Below, piece by piece: positions 51,600-64,000 of a stretch of DNA of 64,000 nucleotides. Under the pieces are notes generated by a model that searched no databases, was not told where the DNA came from, and saw nothing but the letters and a program-made list of their open reading frames with translations. A program made the translations under genes and the position numbers. How positions within the stretch are numbered: position 1 is the first letter of the stretch; each line of letters opens with the position of its first letter. The DNA lies in NCBI GenBank assembly GCA_004369085.1, contig ML210167.1:172711-236710 (forward strand). The letters run 5' to 3'. This stretch comes from Coprinopsis marcescibilis. Taxonomy: Eukaryota > Basidiomycota > Agaricomycetes > Agaricales > Psathyrellaceae.

Positions 51600-53266
51600 T
51601 CAGAATCTTTTCCCTCCTCTCCTTACCGGCTGCTTCGCCCCTCGCTTCGCAGCTGCCGGGGCGCGGGACCCTGTCCTTTTGTTCGAGTCACTATCGCTGC
51701 TGTCGCTCGGAGGCGCCAAACGGGGTTTCTTTGCCGTTTTGCTGCCTTGGTCAGAAGGTGAGTCCCGAGATGATTGTGGGGGAAGGGATGGGACATTCAT
51801 TGGCGAAGGCAAAGGGCTGTGCATCGGAGCGTCATCTCCAGGCGAATCTGGCTCCTGTCCCTTCGGAACGACCCTCAGCGGTGGTTCTTCGTCTTCATCT
51901 TCAGTTTCTGATCCTTCCAACACCGCTGCCTTGGATTTTACGTCGGGTTTAGGTGGGGAAGCTACACGCTGGGAAGAAAAAGAAGCAGAAGCATGGACTT
52001 ATTAGAGAGAGCTAACCCAGGAGAAATAAACACATCACATACGGGTGGAGATTCCGATATCAAACGTGTTTTTGTCTGGACGGGGGTTTTAGATGGCGCC
52101 TCCAAGTGAGTTTGGAGAGGTGCAAGTGGTTTTTTCGCCGGTTGCTTAATTTCCCTGGCACTAAGATCCGGCGTTTCTACGACTGATTGAACTGGTGCTA
52201 AACGATAAATCAGACAGTGAATATGGATTCCCAATTGCGGTCGAATAAATGGATTTTGACAGATAAGAGACATGCTCACGCGCTTCGGTGGTGAAATCGA
52301 GCGAGGCAGCGATACGACGAATGACTGTTGCAACTTTAGGTTTCGTCAGTGCAGCTTTGACGTGGCTGGCGAACATCCTCCTGGCACTTCGAACGCCTTT
52401 GTCAACGGCCTGAAGACAAGCATTAGGAAATGTCTGGTTGTCAGAATGATGATCCTAAACCTTTTCGACGTCATTGTCGGCCATTTCGCTGAGAGGGTCA
52501 GCTGAGGAGAATGCCAGGTGATTCGCAATTATGAGCGGAAATATAAGATGCTTCGAGATGATTTCAGCTGACAAGCGGTATCCAATACTGTTGGCTTCCC
52601 ATCGCCATTTGAAGGCATCGCATTCCAAATCAACGGCTAGGTCCTATTGAGCACGATTACAATAGAGATAAAAATATTAAACTCGAAAGTAACAAAGTTA
52701 GGGGGGGAGCGCACCGAGAATTTTGAGTCGTGAACTTCGAAGGCAGCCGTTTGGGTAATAGCACCGAGAGTATGGAGACTAGAGAGGAGCTCAAGGCTTG
52801 TTTCCCGCCACCTTTCTTCTTCTTCTTCGTCCTGAGAAGGGTCTGGACTACTAGAGTTGCATGCCCTCCATCTACGCGCGAACTGCTGGCTGCTCAACAC
52901 TAGCCGAAGAAATGACGAGTTAAACGGACGATCAAGCACTATTTAGGGCCTTGGCTCACCTTCTGTCCACACGGTTTTGGTATCGGTGAGAATGAAGACA
53001 CAAGATAGATCCGCACGCGAGAAGGAGAATTTCTACCGTTCCAAACGCCAGCAGAGGCGCCTGAAATTAGTTGGTTTGGCCCTGGAAGGTAAGGGAATTT
53101 GATCAACAGACGAAGAGATAAGGCACTGATGTTGCAAAGTCGACGTTGGCAAGCCATTCCTTGCTCAAAAGAGATTTGAGTTGATCCTATGGATATGATC
53201 TCCTTCGTAAAATGACCAGGGTTGCGATGGAAGGATAATGACCTCTGTCAGAGATGGTTCACCCAT
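51600..53266 (-). CDS. XLF/Nej1-type non-homologous end-joining factor
   Basis: Minus strand; exons include 53266-53243, 53186-53112, 53032-52960 and 52899 onward, ending at 51600. The head domain begins LLSKEWLANVDFATSVPYLF, then KFSFSRADLSCVFILTDTKT and VWTEVLSSQQFARRWRACN, the XLF pattern. The helical stalk follows (LELLSSLHTLGAITQTAAFE, then a long helical stretch to VIRRIAASLDFTTEA). The C-terminal third is disordered and Ser/Pro-rich and ends VRRGGKRF, a basic tail with terminal Phe like the Ku-binding tails of XLF proteins. XLF bridges XRCC4-Lig4 filaments at double-strand breaks. The first exon, with a weak GTCATT donor, is the least certain part. It is divergent to the FHA/G-patch gene across 421 bp. 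Confidence 0.82.
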
Positions 53267-53687
53267 AGCGAACGATGTCAAGCCTGTCAATTTCTGTGGA
53301 ATATAGACGGTAGATTTTATCTGGAAGCACTGAGTCCTGAGGTAGCTGAGTTAGGTTGTCGTTGGCCGCCGTAGCGAAAGTTCCAATGGTGAGATTTGGA
53401 TGTAGACTTGGGAGTTTCGTTCAAACTCGTGCTCAGCAGGGGTCGAACCCGGCAGCAGTTAGCGTCGGCAAATGCCGCGATCAAAAGCTGGGGTTGTATC
53501 CTGCTATTGTCAGCCAACTTGAATAGCATCGAGTCATTGCAACTTGTTGGCTGGCTTTTGCTCCTCCAAGTCCCAGTTTAATTTCTAATGTAACGTTCGT
53601 TCATAATATGTATCGATTTACGAACTAAGCCTCACTAAGACTCGCTTGTTTCCAGTTGTTTTCCTATCACTACCGTAACAGGCTGCA
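53267..53687. promoter_or_regulatory. Divergent promoter, XLF and FHA/G-patch genes
   Basis: 421 bp between the start codons of two divergently transcribed genes, one for end joining and one with a phosphopeptide-binding FHA domain. No specific site was recognised. Confidence 0.45.
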
Positions 53688-54812
53688 ATGTCTGAGGCGT
53701 TTGGCCAAGCCTCAAGCTCATCTGCGAGCTGTGAATACGACCCATCCATGGAGTGGCCAGGGGACGAGGGAGAATCTGACACAGCGGGCACTTCATCTAC
53801 GTCTTTTCTGCGGCTAGTCATTTCGCAATCCTCGTGTTTGCCGACCAAGCATCAAATAGCGATTTTGACTGGGTTTCCTGAAGTTCAAATTGGAAGAGAC
53901 AAACCACCCTCAAATTCATATGTTCCACGCATTCGATTGGCAGAGATGCCAGTTTCCAAAGTGCACGCAACGGTCTACTGGGATGGTCACAAGAAAGAAT
54001 GGGGGATTGTCGACATGGGATCTAAACATGGGACGTTCCTGGATGTGCATGTTCCCGACCTCGATCCCAAGTCTGCACGACCTCCCAATATCCGCCTATC
54101 TCCACCGAAGGTCGCAAGTCTACCCAGGACTGTGCATCACCTAGACTGCATATCCATTGGAAGCACGACGTTCTGCATTCATATTCATGAAGACGGTCTC
54201 GCTTGTATGGAATGCTCACTCGAATCTTCTGCTGCTAATGAAATCCCGCTGTTCTCTTCGGCTCAAAAGTCCAAGCAACCCCTGAACCTACAGCAGCCGC
54301 TCCCTTCTCTTCCAGCCGTGAACGCCAAAAGGTCTTTAGCTATGCTCAAGAACAACCTTTTACGACAACATTCACAATCATCTGTGTCGTCATCGCCACA
54401 AAGCTACATGGACCGTGCGGCTCGTAGGCGAGAGATGCATGGAGTGGCTGGCGCACCAGGGGTACAGCTACCGACTGCTACTGCTGCGCCGGTTGCTAAA
54501 TTAGCAACAATGGAAGCTCATCATAAAGCACCAGCAGTATGGCCACCTGTGTCTGGTCCCCCTACGCCGTTACCATCAAGTAATGTGGGCCACCGTCTTC
54601 TGTCAAAGATGGGGTGGGCACCAGGTACGGGGCTAGGTTTACCGTCTGACGGAGATGATGGTGGAGGTGGCATTGTTGAGCCAATCCAGGTTAACCAGCA
54701 GCAAGGCAGGGCGGGGTTGGGGGTTAAACGACCAGCGTCGTCGATGGAGTCAGATAATTGGCTGGAAAGCGAAAAGCAGAAACGATTTGCAAGCATTAGA
54801 AATGGATTGTAA
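53688..54812 (+). CDS. FHA and G-patch domain protein (AGGF1-like layout)
   Basis: Intronless, 374 residues. The FHA domain spans about residues 55-165: VQIGRDKPPSNSYVPRIRLA, SKVHATVYWDG and MGSKHGTFLD give the GR, SxxH and NG-like landmarks of phosphothreonine-binding FHA folds. A Ser/Gln/Pro-rich linker leads to a G-patch near residues 300-345: GHRLLSKMGWAPGTGLGL followed by a Gly-rich loop and GRAGLGV. The G-patch usually activates DEAH helicases in RNA processing. The FHA plus G-patch pairing is seen in human AGGF1, but there the order and length differ. Role is inferred as RNA processing or signalling. The start is the first ATG of a clean frame. Confidence 0.88.
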   Translation: MSEAFGQASSSSASCEYDPSMEWPGDEGESDTAGTSSTSFLRLVISQSSCLPTKHQIAILTGFPEVQIGRDKPPSNSYVPRIRLAEMPVSKVHATVYWDGHKKEWGIVDMGSKHGTFLDVHVPDLDPKSARPPNIRLSPPKVASLPRTVHHLDCISIGSTTFCIHIHEDGLACMECSLESSAANEIPLFSSAQKSKQPLNLQQPLPSLPAVNAKRSLAMLKNNLLRQHSQSSVSSSPQSYMDRAARRREMHGVAGAPGVQLPTATAAPVAKLATMEAHHKAPAVWPPVSGPPTPLPSSNVGHRLLSKMGWAPGTGLGLPSDGDDGGGGIVEPIQVNQQQGRAGLGVKRPASSMESDNWLESEKQKRFASIRNGL

Positions 54813-55181
54813 CTTGTGTTAATTTATGGAAATTGTTGTTCTTTTCTGTTCTGTTCTGTAACTGTCAGGCACTGGATAGATCACACGGGCCGTCGCGTCG
54901 CGTGGGGGTGATCGCGTTATGGATGCTTATTTGCGCGGTCACATGACATTCGAACCAGAATCCGAACCTTGGGCGAGTTCGAAGTTGTGTCTTGGAAGGC
55001 TGACGCTTGTTTCGTTCGAACCAGCAGACTTGGTTGCAACTTTGTTCCTTTCTTTCCTTCTCCTTTCTCATATTCCCCTCGACATCCTCAAGACCGCCAA
55101 CGTTCCCCACCATTGAATTCACCGTCTTTCAACATATTTCACCGATTCCAACAACGAACTCAACATTACTGAACATCTACG
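54813..55181. other. Cyclin promoter region
   Basis: 369 bp upstream of the B-type cyclin. A CG-rich block at about 54888-54903 contains repeated CGTCGCG, which reads CGACGCG on the other strand and resembles an MCB/E2F-like core. That match is short and could be chance. Confidence 0.4.
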
Positions 55182-56924
55182 ATGGCCACGAATCCAGCAC
55201 GCGTAAGTTCTAGATTATATGAATCTACAGCAACGCCTTGACCTTCTCGTAGCTACCACAGAGACGCACACTTGGCCGTGGTGTCAAGGTTGACGAAAAC
55301 GCAACGAGCCGGCACTCTCGCCATGGCTCAAATGGCATCTCACGGGTCTCAGCAAAGGAGAACGTCGGAGGGGTTGGCCCCGTAAGACGAGCACTTGGTG
55401 AAGTTACAATGGCCGCTGTGAACCGTAAAGTGAGTGACGTGCCACCCAGGCGTACGCGAACGTCACTGATGTCCGGTTCCCACCACAGCAGGAGCCAGTA
55501 AACAAACTCGGCGCTGGGAAGGAAAAGGAAGAGACTGGTTCGAAACGACCCAGGTCAGATTCTTCGACGCTGGCCCAGCGCGTTCCGCTGGGACCGTCGC
55601 GCAATGCCTCCGTTGCCCCCGCCGTAACTACTACCGTCCGCGTCCCCTCCGCCCGCCCGAAGTTGGCCACTGCCCCCGTCGCTGCTAAGCGCATATCGCG
55701 CTCAAGTACGCTGGAACAAGCCGTCTATGAAGAGCCAGCAGTGCAAGAACCGCCAGCTCGCATGGAAGTGGAAGACGAGCTTGCACGACCCACTTATGAC
55801 GACGACGTAGACCTCATCGCCAACGAGCGCGAGGTTGAAGAAATGGTTGGCGTTGACGACGAATCCGTCGACGAGGATGAACCCGAAACCAAGGAAGCGC
55901 GAGTATGGCCAGAGGTCTCGACGGACCGTGTCAAGCGGTACGAGCGCGAGGTACAGGCCATTCGTGACAACTTCCATGAGGAGATTGACATGTATGACAC
56001 GACGATGGTGTCGGAATACGCCGAGGACATCTTCCAATATATGGAGGAAATGGAGGTAAGCTGGCATGTTTATCGCGTCAGAGCGACTACTGAATGCATT
56101 AACAGGAGAGTGTGATGCCAAACCCAGATTATATGGACGGTCAGAACGAGATCACCTGGGCAATGCGACAGACGCTGGTCGACTGGCTTCTCCAGGTGCA
56201 TCTGCGGTACCATATGTTGCCCGAGACACTATGGATCGCCGTCAACATCGTGGATCGGTTCTTGACCAAGCGTGTGGTGTCGCTGGTCAAGCTGCAACTT
56301 GTTGGCGTTACGGCCATGTTCGTTGCAGCCAAGTACGAGGAAATTTTGGCACCCTCTGTAGAGGAATTCGTTTTCATGACGGAAAGCGGTTACACCAAGG
56401 AAGAAATCCTCAAGGGGGAGCGTATCATGCTCCAGACCCTGGAATTCAAGGTCTCACACTACTGTTCACCATATAGCTGGATGCGCAAAATCAGCAAAGC
56501 GGACGACTATGATATCCAAACACGAACCTTGAGTAAGTTTTTGACTGAAGTCACTCTCCTCGACTGGCGGTTCCTCCGGGTAAAGCCTAGCATGATCGCT
56601 GCTATCGGGATGTACTGTTCAAGACGAATGCTAGGCGGAGACTGGGTGAGTACCTTGACGCTGTCTTGTGGTAGTCATATGATTGACGACGACCGGCGTT
56701 TTTTGCAGAATGAGGCCTTTGTGTACTATTCGGGATTTACCGAAGAGCAGCTTATTCCAGGATTCAACATGCTTGTGCAGAAGCTCGCCGAGGACAACTT
56801 TTCAAAACAATATGTTTGCAAGAAATACGCAAACAAGAAATTCCTCAAAGCATCATGCTTTGCCATCGAATGGGCACTGGTACACCTGAGCCAAAACGGA
56901 GGCGAGGCCATGGTTATGGAGTGA
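55182..56924 (+). CDS. G2/mitotic B-type cyclin
   Basis: Five exons (55182-55202, 55253-55429, 55492-56055, 56106-56645, 56709-56924) encode 505 residues. Degradation signals sit in the N-terminal 70 residues: RRTLGRGV and RRALGEV as RxxL destruction boxes and AKENVGG as a KEN box. The cyclin box starts near MRQTLVDWLLQVHLRYHMLP, with KYEEILAPSVEEFVFMT and FLTEVTLLDWRFL following; these are typical of the Clb/Cdc13 group. It binds and activates Cdk1 at entry into mitosis and is removed by APC/C. The three signals support that regulation directly from sequence. Confidence 0.95.
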
Positions 56925-57618
56925 ACTGTTTAACTACAATTGCGTCTCTCGACGCACAGATCCACCGGGCATATCTATGTCATCTATCTCCTCCCTTCGT
57001 ATGCCCTTTGTTGCCAACCATTCGCTCCGGTCGGCATTATTCACCAACCGGGTCGAATGTTTGTACATCTACACCGTTTTATCGTCATGGCTTTCGTTCC
57101 GTTATCGCATCTAACTCTCATCTGTGCATATTTCATCGCACTAGAGCTCAGACACTCATTTGACCCACTTATAATTTCTCTAACGTCTCTCGCATCATGG
57201 CATCTCACGAACATATGTTTTCCTCTCATGACTCTCTTTCATCTTTCATATGTAACTTATTTTCACTTGTCGTTTCTGTTTTTTTTTCGTATGCTGTCCT
57301 GCTGTCTAACACACTTTCGTTTTAGTAAAAGCCAAAATCTCTGGAGATTTATCCGTTCTTCGTTCCAGTCACTTAGATACAAGTATTCTGTAGTTCCAAT
57401 GTTCACAAGAGGCGTTTTCACGGTTTTGAATTAAAACGATTTACCTCTTCCCCTGTCACAGTCGCGTGGGTCTGATGATCCACCAGATGCTGATGTAAGG
57501 AAAGCCGGGGAAGGGACTCGGATTCGGGGAAATTCACATGCAAGCCTTTCCGATATTTGACTGCTGCACGAGCTCTGTCTGCGATTCACCTTTCTCTTCT
57601 CCCATTACTTCTGTCCAT
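56925..57618. other. Cyclin 3' region and SDR-gene promoter
   Basis: About 690 bp. The left part is T-rich and fits a 3' UTR. The right part is the promoter of the SDR gene. Frames here (56940-57434) have no domain. An upstream ATG at 57538, in frame with the SDR start, could extend that protein by 27 residues but the extension is not conserved in character. Confidence 0.45.
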
Positions 57619-60162
<2,544 letters not shown>

Positions 60163-60496
60163 ATTATGTAAACTGCATTTCATCGTATATAATAGCCTAG
60201 AGCTGTGTATTTGTTGCATTTCTTTCGATCATATCTTAATACCATTCACCCGGTTTCACTCTCTCCTTGTATTAACCTCGGAAATACACGTCTATGATGA
60301 ACAGAGGCCTGCCGAAGCATTTCGCATCTCTTACCACAGGTATGCTGTTCCCGAAGCTCCGAAGCGCTCAGATTCCCTCAGAAGCAGTTATTGGCGGTCC
60401 GGATACATGTGATTCTCTCATCTGCTATGTATGGACATCAGGTCGAATGTTCTGTGGATATATACAAGTGATTCTTTCTCTGGACCACCATTTACC
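60163..60496. other. Spacer between the SDR and hydratase genes
   Basis: About 330 bp containing the SDR 3' UTR and the hydratase promoter. The stop at 60160-60162 and a new start at 60497 separate the two genes. I see no splice signals that would fuse them. Confidence 0.55.
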
Positions 60497-61849
60497 ATGT
60501 CGCAGTTCAGGAATCCCGATGCTTTCGCCGACCCGGAAGACTCTAAACTCGTCGCTGACGCCAAAAAGGAGGTCCACGATCCATTCACCTATGACTTCAC
60601 CGAGGTGAGCAAAAATTACTGTCGTTGGCAAACGAACAGCTTGCTAAAGAGGAGGAACACATCGTTGAATAGAGAGACGTGATTCTGTACAACCTTGGTG
60701 TCGGTGCAACGGAGCAAGAGTTGCAGTGGACATTTGAGAACGACGAGAACTTTGCTGCGTTGCCCACCTTTGGAGTTGTACCCCAGTTCCCGTGCAGTAC
60801 TGGTATTCCGTTGGACTGGTTGCCAGATTACAACCCCGTAAGTTGGGGTAACCGCCCTTGGGCCGCCTTGTCTAATTACCATGGTTCGCGTCGTAGGCCA
60901 AGCTGCTACACGGAGAGCAGTACCTCAACATCAAGGCACCTATTCCTACGAGTGGGTCGCTTGTGAGCGAAGCCAGGTAAGTTCCGGACGCTCGTCCTGT
61001 GCGGAGTGAGTCCCTTCTGACGGCACTGTCGGACAGACTCTTGGAGGTCCTCGACAAGGGCAAGGCTGCTGCAGTCACGATCATCGTGGAAACCAAGGAT
61101 AAGACTACTGGAGAGGTCATTTTTGAAAACCAGTCCACCGTGTTCATCCGTGGCGCAGGAGGGTTCGGCGGAAAGCGCTCTGGCAAAGGTAAAAACTCGG
61201 TCGTGTCTTTGCTAGGCTCTGATTTGGCGCTGGCAAGCTCACTGACACGATCTCATGCTAGACAGGGGAGCAGCTTCTGCCGCCAACAGCCCACCTAAAC
61301 GCCAACCCGACGCCGTTGTCGAGGAAAAGACGACCACGTCGCAGGCGGCTTTATACAGGCTAAGCGGCGACTGGAACCCTCTTCACGCAAGTCCGCTTCG
61401 TTTTCAATTTTGCAACCAACCCTGCTCATCTCTCTTGCCTCGCTCATATGTAGATCCTTCCAGAATTCGCAGCTATCGGAGGCTTTGATAAACCCATCCT
61501 CCACGGTCTTTGCTCAATGGGTGTCGCTGCTAAGAACGTCCTAAAGACCTATGGCCCCTACAAGGATATCAAAGTTCGGTAGGGATCCACGAATTCTTAG
61601 ATATCTCGAATGGGTCCTCTGACGATGATGCTACCCTTTCAGATTCGCAGGTGTCGTCTACCCAGGCGAAACTATCGTCACAGAGATGTGGAAAGAGGGC
61701 AACAAAGTTATCTTTCGTACGCGTTTCTATTATCATGTCGTTCATTACTGACTGATGTGGTTACAGAGGCCAAGGTCAAGGAACGCAACTCGATCGCTCT
61801 TGCTGCAGCTGCTGTCACCTTGGTGCAGGATGGAAAAGCCAAACTCTAG
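60497..61849 (+). CDS. Peroxisomal MaoC-type 2-enoyl-CoA hydratase (hydratase 2)
   Basis: Eight exons (60497-60604, 60673-60837, 60897-60976, 61037-61188, 61262-61386, 61454-61578, 61643-61716, 61767-61849) encode 303 residues in phase. The N-terminal hot-dog half shows ILYNLGVGA and [11 protein letters not shown]. The C-terminal half carries the hydratase-2 motif [11 protein letters not shown] with the catalytic Asp and His, and [15 protein letters not shown]. The C-terminus is AKL, a PTS1. It hydrates trans-2-enoyl-CoA to (3R)-hydroxyacyl-CoA, the substrate of the adjacent SDR protein. The sixth junction uses a GC donor (GCAAGT at 61387). Where animal enzymes have HIDP after the motif, this reads HILP. 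Confidence 0.93.
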
Positions 61850-62051
61850 CTATGTGCACCACAAACGTTTCACCGCAACTCTTCGTTTTATGTAGACAAC
61901 ATGATAGTCATCCTCCTCTTGTTTTCTCCGCTGGGGCCTGGGCTGCGAGCATGCCAAAGTAAAGGGTACTGTGGTTACCAATGACGTGTAGGTTCCGATG
62001 GTTTCTTGAGCGTCGAAAGTGTGGAGGAGAAATCAAAAGCGGCAAAAGGTA
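61850..62051. other. Hydratase 3' region
   Basis: Short spacer between the hydratase stop and the tRNA gene. No gene is seen. Confidence 0.45.
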
Positions 62052-62135
62052 TCCGACCTGCCTGGCTCGAACAGGCGACCTCAAGATGACGTTATCCATT
62101 ACAGTCTCGCGCTCTTCCAACTGAGCTAAGGTCGG
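62052..62135 (-). tRNA. tRNA-Tyr (anticodon GTA) with a short intron
   Basis: Read on the minus strand, the acceptor stem CCGACCT pairs with AGGTCGG (7 bp), with A as discriminator. The D arm GCTC...GAGC and T arm GCCTG-TTCGAGC-CAGGC are complete. The anticodon stem CGAGA/TCTTG brackets loop CTGTAA, then a break of about 11 nt (TGGATAACGTC) one base 3' of the anticodon, the standard position for nuclear tRNA introns, and the last loop base A. The exact intron edges could shift by a base. Confidence 0.92.
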
Positions 62136-62584
62136 TTATGACTGATGTGCAGGAGCAATGGTTGAGAGGCGACGCCTGGAATTGCTCTGAACAGCCAAAT
62201 GGATTCCACCAAGTCAAGCTAAGTACTGAAGAGGACGGCTGGATGGAGTACGACAGGGGTTGTGACGCAAACCGATTGATTATATGGTCCTTGTACGTAG
62301 ATAAAAATACATGAGGTGACGAGAGAGATATGTATACAAAGCGTTTATCATGAGGATGTGTGGATCGTGACCGAAGAGAACCCTTTACAGCCCCTGCCCT
62401 GAAACGTAAGTAAATAAATATCCAGCGAACAGACAACAAAACCATGAGATCGATGAAGAAAATTGCAAAGCAGAAACGTCTTTTTAAAAATAAGAATGTG
62501 AGATAAGTTGCAAGTTAGTACGTCATTATAGTAAATAGGGAACGAAACCAAGAAGAGTGAAGGAATATGATAAGGTGATCACCA
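62136..62584. other. Spacer between the tRNA and the LRR gene
   Basis: About 450 bp containing the 3' UTR of the minus-strand LRR gene and sequence upstream of the tRNA. No gene is seen. Confidence 0.45.
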
Positions 62585-64000
62585 TCATCCTTGATATGCA
62601 AAGGAGACAGCGCCATACAGGCCTTCTTCACGGCCCAACATGCCATCGCCGTGGAGCACCTGAAAAATAAAAACAACGTCAGCGGTCAAGTTCAATTCAA
62701 TAGGATGTGGAGAACAAGCCCGAAAGGCTGTAAGAAATGACGAAGGAAACGCAAGCTCACCTCCATCTTTCTAGCGTGCCAACCGATACCACTTCCCACA
62801 TTACCATTGGCGTCTGAGAGGTGTGCCATTTCCACACGGAACGGGTGACCAAATGGAAGGTCACGTCGAAGGGTCCCTTGGGAACCCGAGTCGCCAATCC
62901 AGGCACTAGCCGTGTCAACGTACCAGCCTCTGCCACCCTTGCTGCGGATGATGCGCCATGCCCCTGCTCCAGCACCGAGTGCACCGAGCATGGACTTGGA
63001 TAGTTCAATGACACGCAGACGGGTAGGTGTGGGAGCCGGAGGAGCGTTGGAGGAGAGACTGAATGAGAACGGCGGGGTGCACAGCGGACGAATAATTTTG
63101 GTATGGAGTGCGATGGATCCCTGCTTGCTGTCCAACTCGGGAGAGGTGTTGATTAGAGTGAGAACCTCCACGTTCGGCGCCTTGTCCAAAACAAAGTCTG
63201 CGACGGCGTTGATTTCGAGATGGGTGATGTGGGAAAGACCGAGCGAACGGAGCCTGGGGAATGGCTTGCACTTGGCAAGAATGTCCTTGGTGAATGGGGC
63301 ACTAGACATATCAAGATAGACAAGCTGGCCGTTCGTGAATGCTGGTGCGTGAGTGACGATAGCAGTCAAGTCTTCCGCAGTGAGCGGCGAAACATATGTC
63401 ATGTCACCGTAGAGATTGAGCTCAGTCAACTCGGAAGTCACAGGCGAATCGACAAGGAAACTCTTAAGACTCTCGCTGGAGAGCTTAATGCATCGGGCGA
63501 GAGCCAACGACTTTAGACGAAGAGTAGGAGAGGCACCCAAAGCATCGAGAATCTCAGAGGTAACTCGAGTCCCGGAAAGGTCCAAATGAGTGAGAGATGG
63601 GAAGGCGAGCAAGAATGGTCCCAAATAGCGCGGCAGGATGGATTTGACACCACGCATGCCCAGCCGCTGCATTCCAGGGAAGGTCAACGGCTCGCTCATA
63701 GCCGCGCGAAGGGCGCGACTACGAGAAGTCTCGCTGTCCTCCTCTTCACTAGTCTCTGACTCGGGTGGAAGTAGATGGGTGCTTACGAACTCTGTAAACG
63801 CGTTGACGAACACGGCGCTGATGCAACCGGTAAAGTCGACCGCCTCCAAATCCTTGCACTCGCGTCTCCTTTCCCTGTCCTCCTCCTCAATGTCGCAAAC
63901 ATCGGTGATGGCACGGCCGCGGCTAGGGCGACCACGTCCACCGGATGGGGCGCCACGCAAGAAGAGTTCGTTCAAGACGGGCAAAGTGAGTGCACCATCC
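62585..64000 (-). CDS. Leucine-rich-repeat protein, 5' part outside the window
   Basis: Minus strand, partial. The frame is open to the window edge at 64000; an internal ATG at 63984 need not be the start. After an intron at about 62660-62758 a final short exon ends GLYGAVSFAYQG with stop at 62587-62585. The visible part has an acidic Ser-rich stretch, then LRR-like repeats (FPSLTHLDLSGT, LKSLALARCIKL, LTELNLYGD, LVYLDMSSAPF, LRSLGLSHITHL, VEVLTLIN). The spacing is close to the F-box/AMN1-like class. No F-box is visible here. Function is not assigned. Confidence 0.82.

Overview
The window is nuclear DNA of a filamentous basidiomycete, most likely an Agaricomycete. Genes are dense and lie on both strands. 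Most are cut by many short introns (about 43-125 nt, mostly GT-AG with CTNA-like branch regions). The protein families are typical of mushroom-forming fungi: a Zn2Cys6 regulator whose cluster recalls PriB, cytochrome b5/acyl-CoA dehydrogenase fusions, and an XLF-type end-joining factor. There are no bacterial operons, no CRISPR arrays and no recognisable complete transposon. I assembled exon models by hand from splice signals, reading phase and family conservation. Coordinates run from start codon to stop codon and include introns.

Layout. 1-340: a 48-bp tandem repeat inside an open frame cut by the window edge. 1-31 kb, mostly housekeeping: LysM/Cys-rich protein (+), 25-exon Yor1-like ABC transporter (+), polyglutamine SANT-like protein (-), MYST acetyltransferase with a double PHD finger (-), LAMMER kinase (-), signal peptidase subunit Spc3 (-), ASTRA subunit Asa1 (+), Bsd2/Ndfip membrane adaptor (-), membrane-anchored SH3 protein (-), single-pass Ser/Thr-rich membrane protein (-), NAD(P)-binding epimerase-like protein (+), and a mitochondrial LEA-like 11-mer repeat protein (-). 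31-33.4 kb shows no gene. 33.4-37.3 kb: Zn2Cys6 transcription factor (+).

37.6-48.5 kb is a metabolic cluster: three cytochrome b5-acyl-CoA dehydrogenase fusions and an alpha-methylacyl-CoA racemase, arranged - - + + around a 1.1-kb divergent promoter. A second pair of beta-oxidation genes follows at 57.6-61.8 kb: a two-domain SDR (3-hydroxyacyl-CoA dehydrogenase half of Fox2/MFE-2) and a separate MaoC-type enoyl-CoA hydratase 2. Their C-termini (SKL, ARL, AKL, AKL, plus weaker TRL and TKL) suggest one peroxisomal pathway: racemise 2-methyl acyl-CoA, dehydrogenate, hydrate, dehydrogenate. The genes between the two blocks are unrelated: Mim1 (-), a small Cys-rich protein (+), XLF/Nej1 (-), FHA/G-patch protein (+) and a B-type cyclin (+). 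The window ends with an intron-bearing tRNA-Tyr (-) and the 3' part of a leucine-rich-repeat gene (-).

The most interesting items are the heme-fused acyl-CoA dehydrogenase cluster, the apparent split of MFE-2 into two adjacent genes, the animal-like double-PHD MYST enzyme, and very small exons (7, 10, 12, 14 and 21 nt) that simple gene finders would miss.
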